17,681 nucleotides of DNA, taken from NCBI GenBank assembly GCA_905213725.1, contig CAJMJM010000025.1, forward strand, positions 1 through 17,681, in the 5' to 3' direction. Below the pieces are notes generated by a model, which made no database searches, had not been told where the DNA came from, and saw nothing but the letters and a program-made list of their open reading frames with translations. The stretch's first letter is position 1. Every line of letters starts with the position of its first letter. The stretch is from Collinsella aerofaciens (GTDB lineage: Bacteria > Actinomycetota > Coriobacteriia > Coriobacteriales > Coriobacteriaceae). The translations under genes and the position numbers were made by a program. This document shows positions 16,487 to 17,681 of this stretch, piece after piece.

Positions 16487-17486
16487 AGATGCTCACCCCC
16501 TGCTCACCCAAATGATGACGGATATCGTCAATATTACCCTCGACGGTCGCGATAAGCTCGTCCAGCGAATCGAACACGCGCGACGGGCGCAGCCAACGCG
16601 TAAACGCCAGCGACACCGAGGCGCCGTACAGATCGCCCGCATACCCGATCAGGTTGGCCTCGAGATGCGCCGAGGCGGCATCGTTGGCATACGTCGGCGG
16701 CAGGCCCACGTTGACGGCGGCAGGCCACACGGTATCTTCGACCAGCACCAGGCCCTCGTAGACGCCATCGGCAGGCACCTGAATACACTCGGGCACCTGA
16801 ATGTTTGCCGTGGGAAAGCCCATGCCAGAACCCTCGTGACGGCCGCGAATAACACCGCCACGCACCATATACGGACGGCCGAGTAACTCAGCAGCAAGCT
16901 CCACATGGCCCTGTCCCAGCTCATGACGAATGCGGGTGGCGCAAATGGCCTCACCGCCCTCGCAAAGCAGGTCGTGACCATACACGTCAACGCCGTGCTC
17001 GGAACCCCAGGAGCGCATCTCGGCAACACCAGAAGCACCGCCACGACCCAGCCTAAAGTCACTGCCAACGCGAATCGAGCGAATGTCGACTACGCGTGAC
17101 AGCAGTGCGAGAAAACCGACATGGTCGAGTGCCGCAACCTCAGGCGTAAAGGGAACGGCCACCACCGCATCGACTCCGGTTTGAGCCTATGCATGCAGAC
17201 GGTCGGCCGTCGTCATCATTTTTTGAGCGGGCGAGGGGCTCACCACCACGTCCGGGTCGGGATCAAAGGTGACCACGACCGCCTTGCAGTCATGGTCACG
17301 CGCATCGCGAACGACCGCGTCGATCAGCTCGCGATGTCCCCGATGCACGCCATCGAACACGCCGATGGCGATCGACGCAGCGCCCAGGCAAGCGCAATCA
17401 TCAAACGCATCGGCGGCGACGATGCGGGCCTCATCCGACTCGCCCGCGAAAAAAATACGCGCGAGCTCGTGGGAGGCCAGCATCAT
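16479..17486 (-). CDS. ribF: Bifunctional riboflavin kinase/FMN adenylyltransferase, interrupted by an in-frame TAG
   Basis: RibF phosphorylates riboflavin to FMN and adenylates FMN to FAD; it is the usual sole bacterial source of both cofactors. The full span of 335 codons is slightly above the family norm. The N-terminal FAD synthetase domain has GVFDGVHRGH at 42-51 and VGSDFRLG near 140-147. The C-terminal kinase has GMGFPTANI near 221-229 and VNVGLPPTY. At codon 100 (17187-17189) the frame reads RLHA-stop-AQTGVD; before and after it the sequence follows the family (VDAVVAVPF). Termination there would leave a 99-residue fragment with no kinase. The ATG overlaps the truB TGA as ATGA, and the natural stop is TAG overlapping dnaG. 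Confidence 0.92.
17187..17189 (-). other. In-frame amber codon in ribF
   Basis: TAG falls between GCA (Ala99) and GCT CAA, in a helical segment before the conserved VDxVxxxPF strand. Leu, Glu, Lys or Gln codons one substitution away (TTG, GAG, AAG, CAG) would all be plausible there. There is no frameshift. Confidence 0.88.
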
Positions 17487-17681
17487 CGAACACCGCCGAT
17501 CGCCTGCGGAAAGACATGCTCCATAACAAAGCGACCGCCCTCGATACGGGAGAGTGCCTTGAGCCCGCCATCGAGCACGAGCGCAAACGGCGCCTTCGAC
17601 GCATCGAAGCCCACACGCGCGCGCTCAATAGGAATACGACGTCCGCACTGCAGATCATCGGCACGGTCGCCCGGCAAGTCG
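17483..17681 (-). CDS. truB: tRNA pseudouridine(55) synthase, C-terminal end only
   Basis: TruB makes pseudouridine 55 in the T-loop of tRNAs. Only the last 65 or so codons are in the window; the gene continues beyond its end. The visible part (LPGDRADDLQCGRRIPI, then DGGLKALSRIEGGRFVMEHVF) matches a TruB C-terminal domain in shape: a short G-R-x-I segment followed by a beta-rich tail with an ALVLDGG-like strand. The catalytic Asp domain is not seen. The TGA stop overlaps the ribF ATG as ATGA, and truB-ribF adjacency is very common, which supports the call more than the short sequence does. Confidence 0.78.
   Translation of the reverse strand, partial: DLPGDRADDLQCGRRIPIERARVGFDASKAPFALVLDGGLKALSRIEGGRFVMEHVFPQAIGGVR

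Noticed and set aside
15458..16555. Long plus-strand open frame opposite dnaG
   Set aside because: The minus strand carries a full primase with zinc and TOPRIM motifs; the opposite frame shows no recognisable domain.
588..17189. Internal TAGs as selenocysteine- or pyrrolysine-type programmed recoding
   Set aside because: Selenocysteine uses TGA. The three TAG sites share no flanking motif or following hairpin that I can see, lie in non-redox, non-methyltransferase proteins, and replace Glu/Leu-type positions.

Overview
The window reads as a GC-rich Actinomycetota chromosome, most likely class Coriobacteriia and plausibly Collinsella. The basis is codon usage, a SepIVA-like coiled-coil gene beside yceD, Asp23-FakA beside recG, and a sigma factor with an Asp-rich N-terminus. 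This is a by-eye assignment, not a database result. Every protein gene, and the single tRNA, lies on the minus strand, so transcription runs from high to low coordinates. No mobile gene, CRISPR array, phage or secretion gene is visible; this is a dense housekeeping block.

In transcription order there are three groups. (1) truB (3' end only), ribF, dnaG and rpoD (17681 to 12920): tRNA modification, flavin cofactors, primase and the housekeeping sigma factor, with truB/ribF and ribF/dnaG overlapping. An rpoD-distal hairpin, a 24-bp perfect palindrome, and a tRNA-Asn with its own strong promoter and terminator follow. (2) asp23, fakA (DAK), recG, rsmD and coaD (12490 to 7114), tightly packed with overlapping or closely spaced ends. 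(3) A sepIVA-like gene, yceD, rpmF, plsX, acpP, rnc and smc (7045 to 1): septation, ribosome, phospholipid/fatty-acid and chromosome-segregation genes. Group 3 merges the mycobacterial sepIVA-yceD-rnc-smc order with the Bacillus recG-plsX-acpP-rnc-smc order. No fabD, fabG or fapR is present in the block.

The most striking feature is that three core genes, smc, rnc and ribF, each carry one in-frame TAG at a position where the reading frame and protein family continue undisturbed on both sides. TAG is also the apparent natural terminator of five other genes here, so simple genome-wide reassignment of TAG is unlikely. Base errors in the assembly, recent point mutations or partial amber suppression remain open. 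The three genes are annotated at full length with the interrupting codons listed separately.

Regulatory DNA is limited but clear in places: a sigma-70-type promoter with phased A-tracts (UP-element-like) before tRNA-Asn, its terminator, a terminator-like hairpin pressed against the plsX ribosome-binding site, and a 22-bp perfect palindrome between plsX and acpP. No gene-free stretch exceeds about 430 bases; the longest (12491-12919) holds the tRNA-Asn and its signals.
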